Assembly: GCF_001580545.1 (NCBI RefSeq)
Contig: NZ_LRBG01000038.1
Span: forward strand, 186,001 to 250,000
Length of the DNA: 64,000 bases
Direction: 5' to 3'
Origin: Paraburkholderia monticola
GTDB lineage: Bacteria > Pseudomonadota > Gammaproteobacteria > Burkholderiales > Burkholderiaceae
Part shown: one piece after another, positions 16,506-24,964 of the stretch
Position numbering within the stretch: the first letter of the stretch is position 1
Layout of the letters: each line of letters starts with the position of its first letter
The notes under the pieces: model-generated
What the model was told of the DNA's origin: nothing
Seen by the model: the letters and a program-made list of their open reading frames with translations, nothing else
Database searches by the model: none
Program-made: the position numbers and the translations under genes

Positions 16506-17738
16506 TCAGTTATCGTCGCTCGCGTCGGGTTCGCGGACAGCCGCCGCGAACTTGCGCGAGTTGGCGTCGTTGCGGAACAGGATCGGCTGTTCGCGGGCCG
16601 CTGCCGTTGCCTCGGGTGCCGGCGCCTCTGCCGCGCGTCGCACGATCTTGACCACGGTGTCGTGCAACGGCGACTTGTCGCAGACGGGGTCGGCATTGGC
16701 TGGGTCGCCGGTAAGCAGGTAGGCCTGGCAGCGGCAGCCGCCGAGGTCGCGTTCCTTTTCGTCGCAGCTGCGGCACGGCTCCTTCATCCAGTGCAGACCG
16801 CGAAAGCGGTTGAACGCGTCGCTCTCGTACCAGATCTCGCGCAACGGCATGTCCTTCACGTTCGGCAGCGTGAGGCCGGGCAGGCCGCGCGCCGCGTGAC
16901 AGGGCAGCGCGGCGCCGTCGGGCGCGACACCGAGAAACACCGCGCCCCAGCCGTTCATGCAGCGCTTCGGGCGGGTCTCGAAGTAGTCGGGTACGACGAA
17001 GAAAATCTTGCAGCGCTCGCCATGCGTGCGGCGATAGCGCGCGACCACCGCTTCGGCTTCTTCGAGCTGCTCGCGCGTCGGCATCAGTTGCGCCTGGTTC
17101 TCGCGCGCCCAGCCGTAGTACTGCGTGTTCGCAAGCTCCAGATATTCGGCGCCGAGAGCCAGCGCCATCTCGATGATCTTGTCGACGTGCGGCAGGTTGT
17201 AACGATGCAGCACGCAGTTGAGCACCATCGGAAAGCCGTGTCGTTTGAGCGCGGCGGCGACGCGCTGCTTCAGATCGAACGTGCGCGTGCTGCTCAGGAA
17301 GTCGTTCAACTGCTGCGTCGAATCCTGGAACGATAGCTGGATGTGATCGAGCCCGGCGGCCTTCAGGTCGCCAAGCCGCTGGTCGGTGAGACCGACCCCC
17401 GACGTGATCAGGTTCGTGTAAAAGCCGAGCCTGTGCGCTTCTTCGACCAGTACTTCGACGTCGTCGCGCACCAGCGGCTCGCCGCCTGAAAAGCCGAGCT
17501 GCACCGCGCCGAGCGCGCGCGCCTCGCGCAAAACGTCGAGCCATTGCGCGGTGGTCAGTTCGCGGCTGTGGTCGGTGTAGTCGAGCGGGTTGTAGCAGAA
17601 CGCGCAATGCAGCGGGCAGCGATAGGTCAGCTCCGCGAGCAGCCATAGCGGCGGCGGCACCGCGGCGGCCGCGCTGCCCTCGGGCTGTGCGCCGGGTTGA
17701 GAGCCGGGGTTCGGGCCAAATTCAGAAAGATCGGTCAT
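16506..17738 (-). CDS. pqqE: PqqA peptide cyclase (radical SAM)
   Basis: A 410-residue radical SAM enzyme. The SAM cluster ligands are Cys41, Cys45 and Cys48 (CPLHCAFC); a C-terminal SPASM region has the Cys set CRSCDEKERDLGGCRC and a later Cys before DKSPLH. PqqE joins Glu16 and Tyr20 of PqqA, the first step of PQQ synthesis, with PqqD presenting the peptide. The ATG at 17738 is 5 bases after pqqD's stop and preceded by GGAG at 7 bases. The last 45 or so residues (Ala/Glu-rich) extend beyond the conserved core. Confidence 0.95.
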   Translation of the reverse strand: MTDLSEFGPNPGSQPGAQPEGSAAAAVPPPLWLLAELTYRCPLHCAFCYNPLDYTDHSRELTTAQWLDVLREARALGAVQLGFSGGEPLVRDDVEVLVEEAHRLGFYTNLITSGVGLTDQRLGDLKAAGLDHIQLSFQDSTQQLNDFLSSTRTFDLKQRVAAALKRHGFPMVLNCVLHRYNLPHVDKIIEMALALGAEYLELANTQYYGWARENQAQLMPTREQLEEAEAVVARYRRTHGERCKIFFVVPDYFETRPKRCMNGWGAVFLGVAPDGAALPCHAARGLPGLTLPNVKDMPLREIWYESDAFNRFRGLHWMKEPCRSCDEKERDLGGCRCQAYLLTGDPANADPVCDKSPLHDTVVKIVRRAAEAPAPEATAAAREQPILFRNDANSRKFAAAVREPDASDDN

Positions 17739-17742
17739 CGCG

Positions 17743-18021
17743 CTACTCCAGCCAGCCGCGCCCATGCGCGTCGGCGATGAAGGCCCGCACCTCGCTGCCG
17801 ATGCCGGTCGTGTTGAAGGCCTGTTCGAGATCGGCGATCAACGTGTCGATGTCGCGCGTGCCGTCGCAGCGCTTGAGGATTTCTCCCGCGCTTTGATTGA
17901 GCTTCACCATGCCCTCGGGGTACAGCAGCACGTGCGCGTTCTGCGCCGGCTCCCATTGCAGGCGGAATGGCTTCGCGATCGCGAGCGGCGTCGTGGGTTC
18001 GGCGCGTGTCGAGTCGTTCAT
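17743..18021 (-). CDS. pqqD: PqqA-binding peptide chaperone PqqD
   Basis: A 92-residue winged-helix RRE protein (FRLQWEPAQNAHVLLYPEGMVKLNQSAGEIL, then CDGTRDIDTLIADLEQAF). It binds the PqqA precursor and delivers it to PqqE. Its ATG overlaps the pqqC stop (ATGA at 18018-18021). Here pqqC and pqqD are separate genes, whereas they are fused in some methylotrophs. Confidence 0.93.
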   Translation of the reverse strand: MNDSTRAEPTTPLAIAKPFRLQWEPAQNAHVLLYPEGMVKLNQSAGEILKRCDGTRDIDTLIADLEQAFNTTGIGSEVRAFIADAHGRGWLE

Positions 18022-18776
18022 TGCGGAAACGCCTTCTCGATCGAGTCGAGCATGGTCCACAGAATGTCGAGCTTGAACTGCAGGATGTCGAGCGCCCGTT
18101 CCTGCTGATCGCGTCGCGTGAAATGCGCGAGCGTGACTTCGAGGCCGTGCTGCACGTCGCGCTGCGCGAGCGAGATACGCGAGCGGAAATACGCGAGACC
18201 CTCGGCCTCGATCCACGGATAGTGCTCGGGCCAGCTCGCGAGCCGGTCGCGATGCACCTGCGGCGCGAACATCTCGGTCAGCGACGAGCACACCGCTTCC
18301 TGCCACGGCGCGCGGCGCGCGAAATTCACGTAGGCATCGACGGCGAAGCGCACGCCCGGCGTCACGTGTTCGAGCGACCACAGTTCGTCGCGCGTGAGGC
18401 CGACCGCATCGGCGAGACGCGCCCAGGTTTCGATGCCGCCTTCGGCGCCGTCGTAGCCGTCGTGGTCGAGAATGCGCAGCACCCAGCGGCGGCGCGTCTC
18501 GCGGTCGGGACAGTTCGACAGCACGGCCGCATCCTTCAGCGGAATGTTGATCTGATAGTAGAAGCGGTTCGCGACCCAGCCGCGGATCTGCTCGCGCGAG
18601 CAGCCGCCGCTATTCATCTTCACGTTGAACGGGTGATGGATGTGATAGGCGGTGCCCTTCGCGCGCAATTGGGCCTCGAATTCCTCACGGCTCCAGGCGG
18701 GCCGGTCGGCGCCCTGGGTTGCCGTTGCACTCGCGTCGCGTGATGGTGCCGTGTCGTGAATGTCTTTCGCGTTCAT
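18018..18776 (-). CDS. pqqC: Pyrroloquinoline-quinone synthase PqqC
   Basis: A 252-residue all-helical oxidase that completes PQQ by ring closure and eight-electron oxidation using O2. Conserved family blocks are present: YHIHHPFNVKMNSG, GWVANRFYYQINIPLKDAA, ILDHDGYDG, EGGIETW and ALDILQFKLDILWTMLDSIEKAF. An N-terminal extension of about 25 residues precedes the conserved core. The pqqB stop is 78 bases upstream, the largest gap within the pqq genes. Confidence 0.95.
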   Translation of the reverse strand: MNAKDIHDTAPSRDASATATQGADRPAWSREEFEAQLRAKGTAYHIHHPFNVKMNSGGCSREQIRGWVANRFYYQINIPLKDAAVLSNCPDRETRRRWVLRILDHDGYDGAEGGIETWARLADAVGLTRDELWSLEHVTPGVRFAVDAYVNFARRAPWQEAVCSSLTEMFAPQVHRDRLASWPEHYPWIEAEGLAYFRSRISLAQRDVQHGLEVTLAHFTRRDQQERALDILQFKLDILWTMLDSIEKAFPQ

Positions 18777-18854
18777 GCCGTCTCCGTTTTATCGTCTTTC
18801 GCTTTCATGGTCGCGCCTCGTTACCGCATCGCTCTGTGCTCTTCACCGCGCAAT

Positions 18855-19769
18855 TCAAAGCTCGAAACTCATGCCGTCGTACGCGACCTCGATGCCATGC
18901 TCGCCCAGCATGCGCCGCTCGGGGCCGTCTTCGATCAGGATCGGATTCGTGTTGTTGATGTGGATCAGCACCTTGCGTTTCGCGCCGAGCGAATCGAGCG
19001 TTTCGATCATGCCGCCCGCACCGCTCTGCGCCAGATGACCCATATCCGCGCCAGTCTTCTTCGACAGGCCGAGGCGGATCATTTCGTCGCCGGTCCATAG
19101 CGTGCCGTCGACGAGCAGCAGATCGGCCTCGCGCATCGCCGCGAGCACGTGCGGCTCGATCGCGCCGAGCCCCGGGGCGTAGAACACGCGCTGGCCCGAT
19201 TGCAGGTTCGTCAGCACGAGTCCGATGTTGTCGCCGCGCTCCGGCGCATCGCGATGCGGCGAGTACGGCGGTGCCTTGCTCGACAGCGGCAGCGCGTCGA
19301 TCCGGATGCCGGGCAACGCATCGACCGTGAGCGGCGCACCGTCGAGCGCGATGCGGCGATGCTCGACGCCGCAGTAGTGCGACAGGATCGGCGCGACCGG
19401 AAAGCCGCTACGCAGGTCTTGCCAGACCGCGTCGGTCGCGTAGAGCGGCAGCGGCGTATCGCGCTCGCGCAGCATCAGGAGGCCCGTCACGTGGTCGATC
19501 TGCGCGTCGATCACGAGCACCGCGGCGATGCCGCTGTCGCGCGCGCGCCGTGCCGGCTGCAACTCGGGATGCGCGGCGATCTGCGCGAGCAGATCGGGCG
19601 ATGCATTGACGAGCAGCCAATCCTCGCCGTTCGCGCTGACCGCGATCGACGACTGCGTGCGGCGCGTCGCCTTCAGGGTGCCGCGGCGCACGCCGTCGCA
19701 ATTGCGGCAGTTGCAGTTCCACTGCGGAAAACCGCCGCCCGCCGACGAACCGAGCACCTTGATCTTCAT
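18855..19769 (-). CDS. pqqB: PqqB, metallo-beta-lactamase-fold oxygenase of PQQ synthesis
   Basis: A 304-residue protein beginning MKIKVLGSSAGGGFPQWNCNC. The N-terminal CNCRNC zinc site (Cys19, Cys21, Cys24), the VIDAQIDHVTGLLMLRE block and TGADMGHLAQSG are family hallmarks. PqqB hydroxylates the cross-linked Tyr on the way to PQQ. Its ATG overlaps the stop of the upstream alpha/beta hydrolase (19766-19769), so it is translationally coupled to that gene rather than to pqqA, which is 12 kb away. Confidence 0.94.
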   Translation of the reverse strand: MKIKVLGSSAGGGFPQWNCNCRNCDGVRRGTLKATRRTQSSIAVSANGEDWLLVNASPDLLAQIAAHPELQPARRARDSGIAAVLVIDAQIDHVTGLLMLRERDTPLPLYATDAVWQDLRSGFPVAPILSHYCGVEHRRIALDGAPLTVDALPGIRIDALPLSSKAPPYSPHRDAPERGDNIGLVLTNLQSGQRVFYAPGLGAIEPHVLAAMREADLLLVDGTLWTGDEMIRLGLSKKTGADMGHLAQSGAGGMIETLDSLGAKRKVLIHINNTNPILIEDGPERRMLGEHGIEVAYDGMSFEL

Positions 19770-20791
19770 GCCGCGCGACGCAGGCTGCTGCGCCCCTCGT
19801 CGACGGTGGGAATGAACATCGCGGCGAGCGCATGCGCGACGCGCGCGTGCAACGCGGGGTCGCTCGACAGATGACCCGCCGCGCTCACCAGTTCGACGCG
19901 CGCGGACGGCACCGCGCGCGCGAGGCGCCGCAGATTGCCGCGCGGACAGACCGGATCGCGCCCGCCATGCACGGCCGCGATCGGCACGCCGGCCGCGCTC
20001 GCGCGGCGCGCGAGCGACAGCAAGCGCGTTTCGCCGAGCCAGCAGCGATGCGCGAGGTAGTGCGCCTGAATCCGGTATTTGCCGACCAGCTTGCGGGTGC
20101 GGCGTGCGGAGTCGTGCGTGTTTCGCGGATCCCCGCGTCGTTGCGCGGCGCCTCGCGGCGACACGCTCGCTAGCACCGCGTTTTCATAGCCGCGCCAGGC
20201 GAGTGCGAGAGCGCGTTGCCGCGCTGCGTTCGCCCCGCATTGCAAGGTGGCGCCGCAACGCGCGGCCAGCGTCGCGGGTTGCGCGCAACGCGCCGTGACA
20301 CGCAGTCTCGACCACGCACGCGGCGAGCGTTTGCGTGACGCGATGAACAAACCGCGTACTTCGCGCGCGGAAGTCAGAAACAGGCCGCGCAGCACGACGC
20401 CCGCGACCGACTGCGGACACTGCCCCGCATACGCGAGCGCGAGCGCCGCGCCCCACGATCCGCCGAGCACGCCCCAGCGCGCGAAGCCGAGCCGCGCGCG
20501 AATCGCTTCGAGATCGGCGATCAGATAGTCGGTGCGGTTGTGGCGCACGCTGCCGTGCGGCGTCGACGCGCCGGTGCCGCGCTGATCGATCAGCACGACG
20601 CGAAAGCGCCGCAGATCGAACAGGCGCAGCACGCCCGGCTGACTGCCGCTGCCGGGGCCGCCGTGCAGGACCGCGACCGGCACGCCATCGCGCGCGCCGG
20701 CGAGCGCGTACCACACGCGATGACCATCGCGCGTGCGCAGCGTGTGCGCTTCGAGCGCGGCGGGTGAGTGGCGCGAGTGGCGCGTCGTCAT
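19766..20791 (-). CDS. Proline iminopeptidase-like alpha/beta hydrolase (peptidase family S33)
   Basis: A 341-residue alpha/beta hydrolase: oxyanion motif HGGPGSGSQPG, nucleophile elbow GGSWGAALALAYAG, an acid in VHGGRDPVCP and catalytic His in SAAGHLSSD. It resembles prolyl aminopeptidases, but the lid region (about residues 160-250) is unusually Arg/Ala-rich and poorly conserved. It overlaps both neighbours by ATGA (cytochrome b561 upstream, pqqB downstream). The window has no pqqF-like protease, so a role in trimming the PqqA-derived peptide is attractive but unproven; it may equally be an unrelated peptidase. Confidence 0.78.
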   Translation of the reverse strand: MTTRHSRHSPAALEAHTLRTRDGHRVWYALAGARDGVPVAVLHGGPGSGSQPGVLRLFDLRRFRVVLIDQRGTGASTPHGSVRHNRTDYLIADLEAIRARLGFARWGVLGGSWGAALALAYAGQCPQSVAGVVLRGLFLTSAREVRGLFIASRKRSPRAWSRLRVTARCAQPATLAARCGATLQCGANAARQRALALAWRGYENAVLASVSPRGAAQRRGDPRNTHDSARRTRKLVGKYRIQAHYLAHRCWLGETRLLSLARRASAAGVPIAAVHGGRDPVCPRGNLRRLARAVPSARVELVSAAGHLSSDPALHARVAHALAAMFIPTVDEGRSSLRRAA

Positions 20792-21366
20792 GGCAGCATC
20801 CTCGCGAGCAGGTTGTCGCGATCGATCCACTGATGCTTGAACGCCCCCGCCACGTGCAGCACGATCAGCGCGATCAGCGCGTAGCCGATCGCCGCGTGAA
20901 GGCCGAAGAACAGCTCGCGCAGATGCGCGTCGTCCCAGCCCCACTTCGGCAGCAGCACGCCCCAGAAGCGCGTGCCGTAGCTGTTGAACGACGAGCCGAG
21001 ATACCCGGCAAGCGGCATCGCCACCATGCCGACATATAAAAGACCCTGCGTAGTGCGCGCGGCGGCGCGTTGCCACGGTGGCATCGGCGGCAGCGGCGGC
21101 CGATGAAGGACCAGCCGCGCCACGATGCGCAAAAGCACCAGCAGGAAAACCGTGAGTCCGACTGACTTGTGCAGATTGATCAGCGTCGCTTTGACAGGCA
21201 AGCCCTTCGGCAATCCGACCATATAGAGCCCGAGCGCGAGCAGCCCGACGATGCCGAGCGCGATCAGCCAGTGCAGCGCGATCAGCAGGCCGGCATAGCG
21301 CTGGCCGCCGGCGCTCGCGTTGGCGTCGATAGCGGGCTTCGCGTCTGGGGAATTCGCTCTCGTCAT
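20788..21366 (-). CDS. Cytochrome b561 family membrane protein
   Basis: A 192-residue protein with four membrane helices (about residues 24-48, 60-82, 105-128, 152-175) and paired heme His residues in ALHWLIA, NLHKSVG, GLHAAIG and VLHVAGA. Such di-heme cytochromes pass electrons between quinone and periplasmic partners. It lies 82 bases after fhcC and overlaps the hydrolase gene. Within this operon it may link a periplasmic oxidation to the quinone pool; the partner is unknown. Confidence 0.85.
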   Translation of the reverse strand: MTRANSPDAKPAIDANASAGGQRYAGLLIALHWLIALGIVGLLALGLYMVGLPKGLPVKATLINLHKSVGLTVFLLVLLRIVARLVLHRPPLPPMPPWQRAAARTTQGLLYVGMVAMPLAGYLGSSFNSYGTRFWGVLLPKWGWDDAHLRELFFGLHAAIGYALIALIVLHVAGAFKHQWIDRDNLLARMLP

Positions 21367-21448
21367 GCCCTGTCTCCTTGCCCTCTGTCGATGGGGCGAT
21401 TTTTCTTGTCGAACACCGTTTCAGTCCAGATCGACATGGCGCGCGTCC

Positions 21449-22291
21449 TCACCCGGCGACCAGGATTTCGCCGCGACCGTCGACCGCGAGGTCGCCCGTA
21501 AAACGGACCGGCAAACGGTCCGCGCGCCACTGCGAAAACGGCGCGATTTCGGCCGCGAGACTGCGTATGAGCAATGACCAGAATACGTCGAAACCGTGGC
21601 CGCCGCCCGCGAATGTCGGGGGCGGCAGCGGCTCGGGGCGCCGCGCGAGCAAGAGCGTGCCGCGCCTCATTCCATAGGCATAATGCGCGCCCAGTTGCCC
21701 GGCCACGCCGACGGTGCCCGCCACCAGCCGCGCCGCAGCGAAGTCGCCCGCATTGCCGCCGACCAGCACGAGGCCGCGGCGCATCCGGTCGGCCAGGCGC
21801 GCGCCCGCGTTGCCGTGGATCGTCAGCGTGCCGCCGCTCATGCCTTCCATGTCGCCCGTCAGCGCGCCGGCGACGAAATCGCCGCTGTCGCCGCTCACCG
21901 TGAGGCGCCCGCCGCGCATTTCGCAGCCGGTGAAGTGCGCCGCGTCGCCGTCGATGTACAGCACGCCGCCGCTCATCCCGAAACCGCTGTAGTCGCCGAC
22001 CGAACCGCGCGCCACCAGCCGCCCGCCGTCCATCTGCGCGCCGAGCCGGTCGAGCCACGGCGTGGCGCCGTCGATCGTCAGCGTGGCCAGGTCGTCGCCG
22101 GTGACGGGCGCGTCATGGCGCGAAACCTCGAACACGTCGCCGACGACGCATTCCTCGTTCCCGCCCGGCAGCGCGATGCGCTCGATCTCAGCCACGCTCA
22201 GGCCGGCCAGCGCCGTCGGCAACAGGGCGCCCGCATCGACGCGAAAGCCGGGCGGCGTCTTCACGCGCAACGTGGTCGTGTTGGCGCTCAT
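21449..22291 (-). CDS. fhcC: Formyltransferase/hydrolase complex subunit C
   Basis: A 280-residue protein with the glycine-rich right-handed beta-helix of FwdC/FmdC (repeats such as GDYSGFGMSGGVLYIDGDA, GCEMRGGRLTVSGDSGDF). In methylotrophs the FhcABCD complex takes formyl-H4MPT, moves the formyl group to methylofuran and hydrolyses it to formate; subunit C is structural. The start overlaps fhcD's stop (ATGA). Confidence 0.93.
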   Translation of the reverse strand: MSANTTTLRVKTPPGFRVDAGALLPTALAGLSVAEIERIALPGGNEECVVGDVFEVSRHDAPVTGDDLATLTIDGATPWLDRLGAQMDGGRLVARGSVGDYSGFGMSGGVLYIDGDAAHFTGCEMRGGRLTVSGDSGDFVAGALTGDMEGMSGGTLTIHGNAGARLADRMRRGLVLVGGNAGDFAAARLVAGTVGVAGQLGAHYAYGMRRGTLLLARRPEPLPPPTFAGGGHGFDVFWSLLIRSLAAEIAPFSQWRADRLPVRFTGDLAVDGRGEILVAG

Positions 22292-23259
22292 GCGCGCCCC
22301 CCGTCGAGCCCCGCCGCCAGCTCGTGCAGATGAAAGTGATACGGCCCGAGCTTGCCGCCGTAGTTGCCCGCCGAAATGCGCAGCACGCCGGCCGCGCGTC
22401 CGAGCCCTGCCGCCGCGCCGATGCCGGCCGTCATCGCCGCGCCGACGTCGGCGTCGGTCAGACCGTCGATGACGATCTCCAGCACGCAGCCCACCTCCGC
22501 GCTCAATTCGCTGTGTGAAGCGAGGCCGATCAGGCTCGGACAGAACGCGTCGTTGGTCGACGCGGTCGCGCCCGCGTACTTCGAGCCGACCTTCGAGCCG
22601 GACCGAACGATGCCGCCGGGAAACGGCATGATCACGTTCGGCAACCGGCGCATCGCCGCGACGGCGGCTTCGGCGGCGTCGAGCGCGGCGTCGAGATCAC
22701 GCGCGAGCAGCAGCAGATTGCCGCCGCCCACGGCCTTGACGGTCGCCGCCGTGTCTTCGCAGACGAACTCGCCATCCATCACCGGCACACGCCAGTAGCG
22801 CGTGGGTCCGTTTCCCGCGTCGATCATCTTCGCGATCTGCCAGCCGTCGCCGAAAAAGCGCAGCCCGCTGCCGAGCGGCGCCGCGTCCGACAGCGGCGCG
22901 CGGCTCGTGGCCGGATCGATGCCGCCATAGACGGCCGTGCTCGGGCAGGTGAGCACGCACTGTCCGACGCGCCGCCCGATCTGCTTGGCGAGTTCCTTCG
23001 ACGACACCGCGAACAGTAGCACCGCCACGCCGGGCCGGCCGTCGGGCGTGGCATCGGGCGCGAGCGTGCGTTCGATGCCCGCCTCGCAGCCGCAGCCGAT
23101 CACCGAGGTCGCGAAGCCCGTCAGCGAGTTCGCCGCGTGCATCGCCCACGTCGGTGTGTGCGCGGTGATCACGAGCCGCGTCGCCTTCATCGGGAAGGCT
23201 TCCGCGAAGGTCGCGTCGATCGCGGTGCCGTTGATGACGAGCGGGGCGGGGGCGTTCAT
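22288..23259 (-). CDS. fhcD: Formylmethanofuran:H4MPT formyltransferase (complex subunit D)
   Basis: A 323-residue Ftr-family enzyme starting MNAPAPLVINGTAIDATFAEAFPMKATR, with conserved blocks GCGCEAGIE, TSRAPLSDAAPLGSGLRFFGDGWQ and NVIMPFPGGIVRSGSKVGSKY. It transfers the formyl group between H4MPT and methylofuran in the cytoplasm. It follows fhcA by 10 bases and overlaps fhcC. Confidence 0.95.
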   Translation of the reverse strand: MNAPAPLVINGTAIDATFAEAFPMKATRLVITAHTPTWAMHAANSLTGFATSVIGCGCEAGIERTLAPDATPDGRPGVAVLLFAVSSKELAKQIGRRVGQCVLTCPSTAVYGGIDPATSRAPLSDAAPLGSGLRFFGDGWQIAKMIDAGNGPTRYWRVPVMDGEFVCEDTAATVKAVGGGNLLLLARDLDAALDAAEAAVAAMRRLPNVIMPFPGGIVRSGSKVGSKYAGATASTNDAFCPSLIGLASHSELSAEVGCVLEIVIDGLTDADVGAAMTAGIGAAAGLGRAAGVLRISAGNYGGKLGPYHFHLHELAAGLDGGRA

Positions 23260-23269
23260 CGTGGCCGCG

Positions 23270-24964
23270 TCAGGTTAGGCATTCGACGGGCAACAGCCGC
23301 CCGCCGCGGCAGCAGCGGCAGGCTTCGTCGTCGCTGATCGCGGCATGCGCGAAGTTGTTCGCGAGATGCGCATCGCTATACGCGCGCAGCGTCTTCTCGA
23401 TGCCGCGATCGAACTGCGGCGCGACGAAATGGATGCCGCCCGTCGGCGTCGCGACCAGCGTGCCGTCGCGCGCGACCAGCTCGCCGTCCTTGAACACATA
23501 GGCGGGCGAGGTGAACATCCGCTCGCGATCCGGCCCGTCGCGATAGACGGCGATGTCCGCCGCGGCGCCCGCGCCGAGGTGGCCGCGATCGCGCAGACCG
23601 AGCAGCCGCGCGGGACCGGCGCGGGTAATGATCGCGATCTCGTACAGCGAGAATTCGCGCTTGAGTTCGGGCAGCGTGCTGGCCACCTGCGCTTCGGGAT
23701 GCAGCTTCGCAAGTTGCTCATCGCGAAACGGCTTGTCCATCAGCAGGCGAATCAGATGCGGATAGCTCGTGAACGGGCCGCCGTTCGGATGATCGGTGGT
23801 CATGGCGACGCGCCACGGGTCGTCGACGAGCAGAAAAATTTCGAGGCCGATGATCCATTGCAGCGCGTTCACGTAGCTCTGCTCTTGATAGCGGAACGGC
23901 ACGACGCCGCAGCCCGCGTCGCACTCGATGTCGCCCGCCACCCACTTGTGCGGCCGCGCGAGCGGCGCGTTGCGGAACTGCATCATCGTGTCGCCCGAGG
24001 CCGTGACGGTCTGTCCGAAGATGATCTGGCCGACGTCGATCGACACGTTCGGCCGCGCATTCACGGCCTCGGCGATCTGCCGCGCGCCCGACGAAAACTT
24101 GCGCGAGCCCTCGGTGCCATAGCTATGAAACTGGATATGCGTCAGATGGATCGGCAGGCCGTCGGCCGCGTCCATCGTCGCGATCGTCGAGGCGAGGTTG
24201 CCGGGCACGCCGAGATTGCTCGAATGCACGTGCAAGGGATGCGGCACGCGCAATTCGGTCAGTGCGCGTGTGAGCGTGCGCAGTACGTCGCGCGGCGTGA
24301 TGCCGTAGTGCACGTGCGGCTCGTCGACGTCGAGCGAGCGCTGGTTGAACTTGAACGCCGAGATGCCGCCGGGGTTCACCACCTTCACGCCGAGCGCCTT
24401 GCTCGCGTCGATCGTCCAGCCGACGTAATCGCGCAGACGTTCGAAGTCGTCGCGCGCGGCGAGCATGCGCAGAAACAGCTCGTCGTTGCCGAGCATCACG
24501 TAGGCACCGTGATCGATGATCGGCGTGTCGCCCATTTCGAGGTGCGTGTGGCGCGCGTTGGACGGCATCATCGCCGGCTCGAACGCGGCCGTGTAGCCCA
24601 TTTCGGCGTAGCGGTAGCCGGTCGCGAGCGTGCCCGGCGCACAGACGCCGCATGACGGCAGACGCAGATAGCGGCCGTTGTCGTCCTGTACCGTTTCGTA
24701 AGCGGCGTCGCGCGGCGCATCGCCGCGATGATCCTCGGGTAGCAGCAGGCGCGACAGATTGGTCTTGCCGCCGCCGATATGCGAATGCAGATCGATGCCC
24801 CCCGCCATCACGATCATGCCGCTCGCGTCGTATTCGCGATCGGCGGGCGTCGTGCTCGGCACGTCGACGATGCGGCCATCGCGAAACGTCAAGTCGCGGC
24901 GCTCGCCGTTGACGTTGTGGGCCGGGTCGAACAGCGTGCCGCCCTTGAGTCGGACGAGGGTCAT
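23270..24964 (-). CDS. fhcA: Formyltransferase/hydrolase complex subunit A
   Basis: A 564-residue amidohydrolase-type protein starting MTLVRLKGGTLFDPAHNVNG. The metal site HxH is in GGIDLHSHIGGGK; other family blocks are VNPGGISAFKFN, LHVHSSNLG and MTTDHPNGGPFTSYPHL. This subunit hydrolyses N-formylmethylofuran to formate. The C-terminal tail ends with a Cys-rich CRCCRGGRLL that looks non-conserved. Its start overlaps fhcB's stop (ATGA). Confidence 0.94.
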   Translation of the reverse strand: MTLVRLKGGTLFDPAHNVNGERRDLTFRDGRIVDVPSTTPADREYDASGMIVMAGGIDLHSHIGGGKTNLSRLLLPEDHRGDAPRDAAYETVQDDNGRYLRLPSCGVCAPGTLATGYRYAEMGYTAAFEPAMMPSNARHTHLEMGDTPIIDHGAYVMLGNDELFLRMLAARDDFERLRDYVGWTIDASKALGVKVVNPGGISAFKFNQRSLDVDEPHVHYGITPRDVLRTLTRALTELRVPHPLHVHSSNLGVPGNLASTIATMDAADGLPIHLTHIQFHSYGTEGSRKFSSGARQIAEAVNARPNVSIDVGQIIFGQTVTASGDTMMQFRNAPLARPHKWVAGDIECDAGCGVVPFRYQEQSYVNALQWIIGLEIFLLVDDPWRVAMTTDHPNGGPFTSYPHLIRLLMDKPFRDEQLAKLHPEAQVASTLPELKREFSLYEIAIITRAGPARLLGLRDRGHLGAGAAADIAVYRDGPDRERMFTSPAYVFKDGELVARDGTLVATPTGGIHFVAPQFDRGIEKTLRAYSDAHLANNFAHAAISDDEACRCCRGGRLLPVECLT

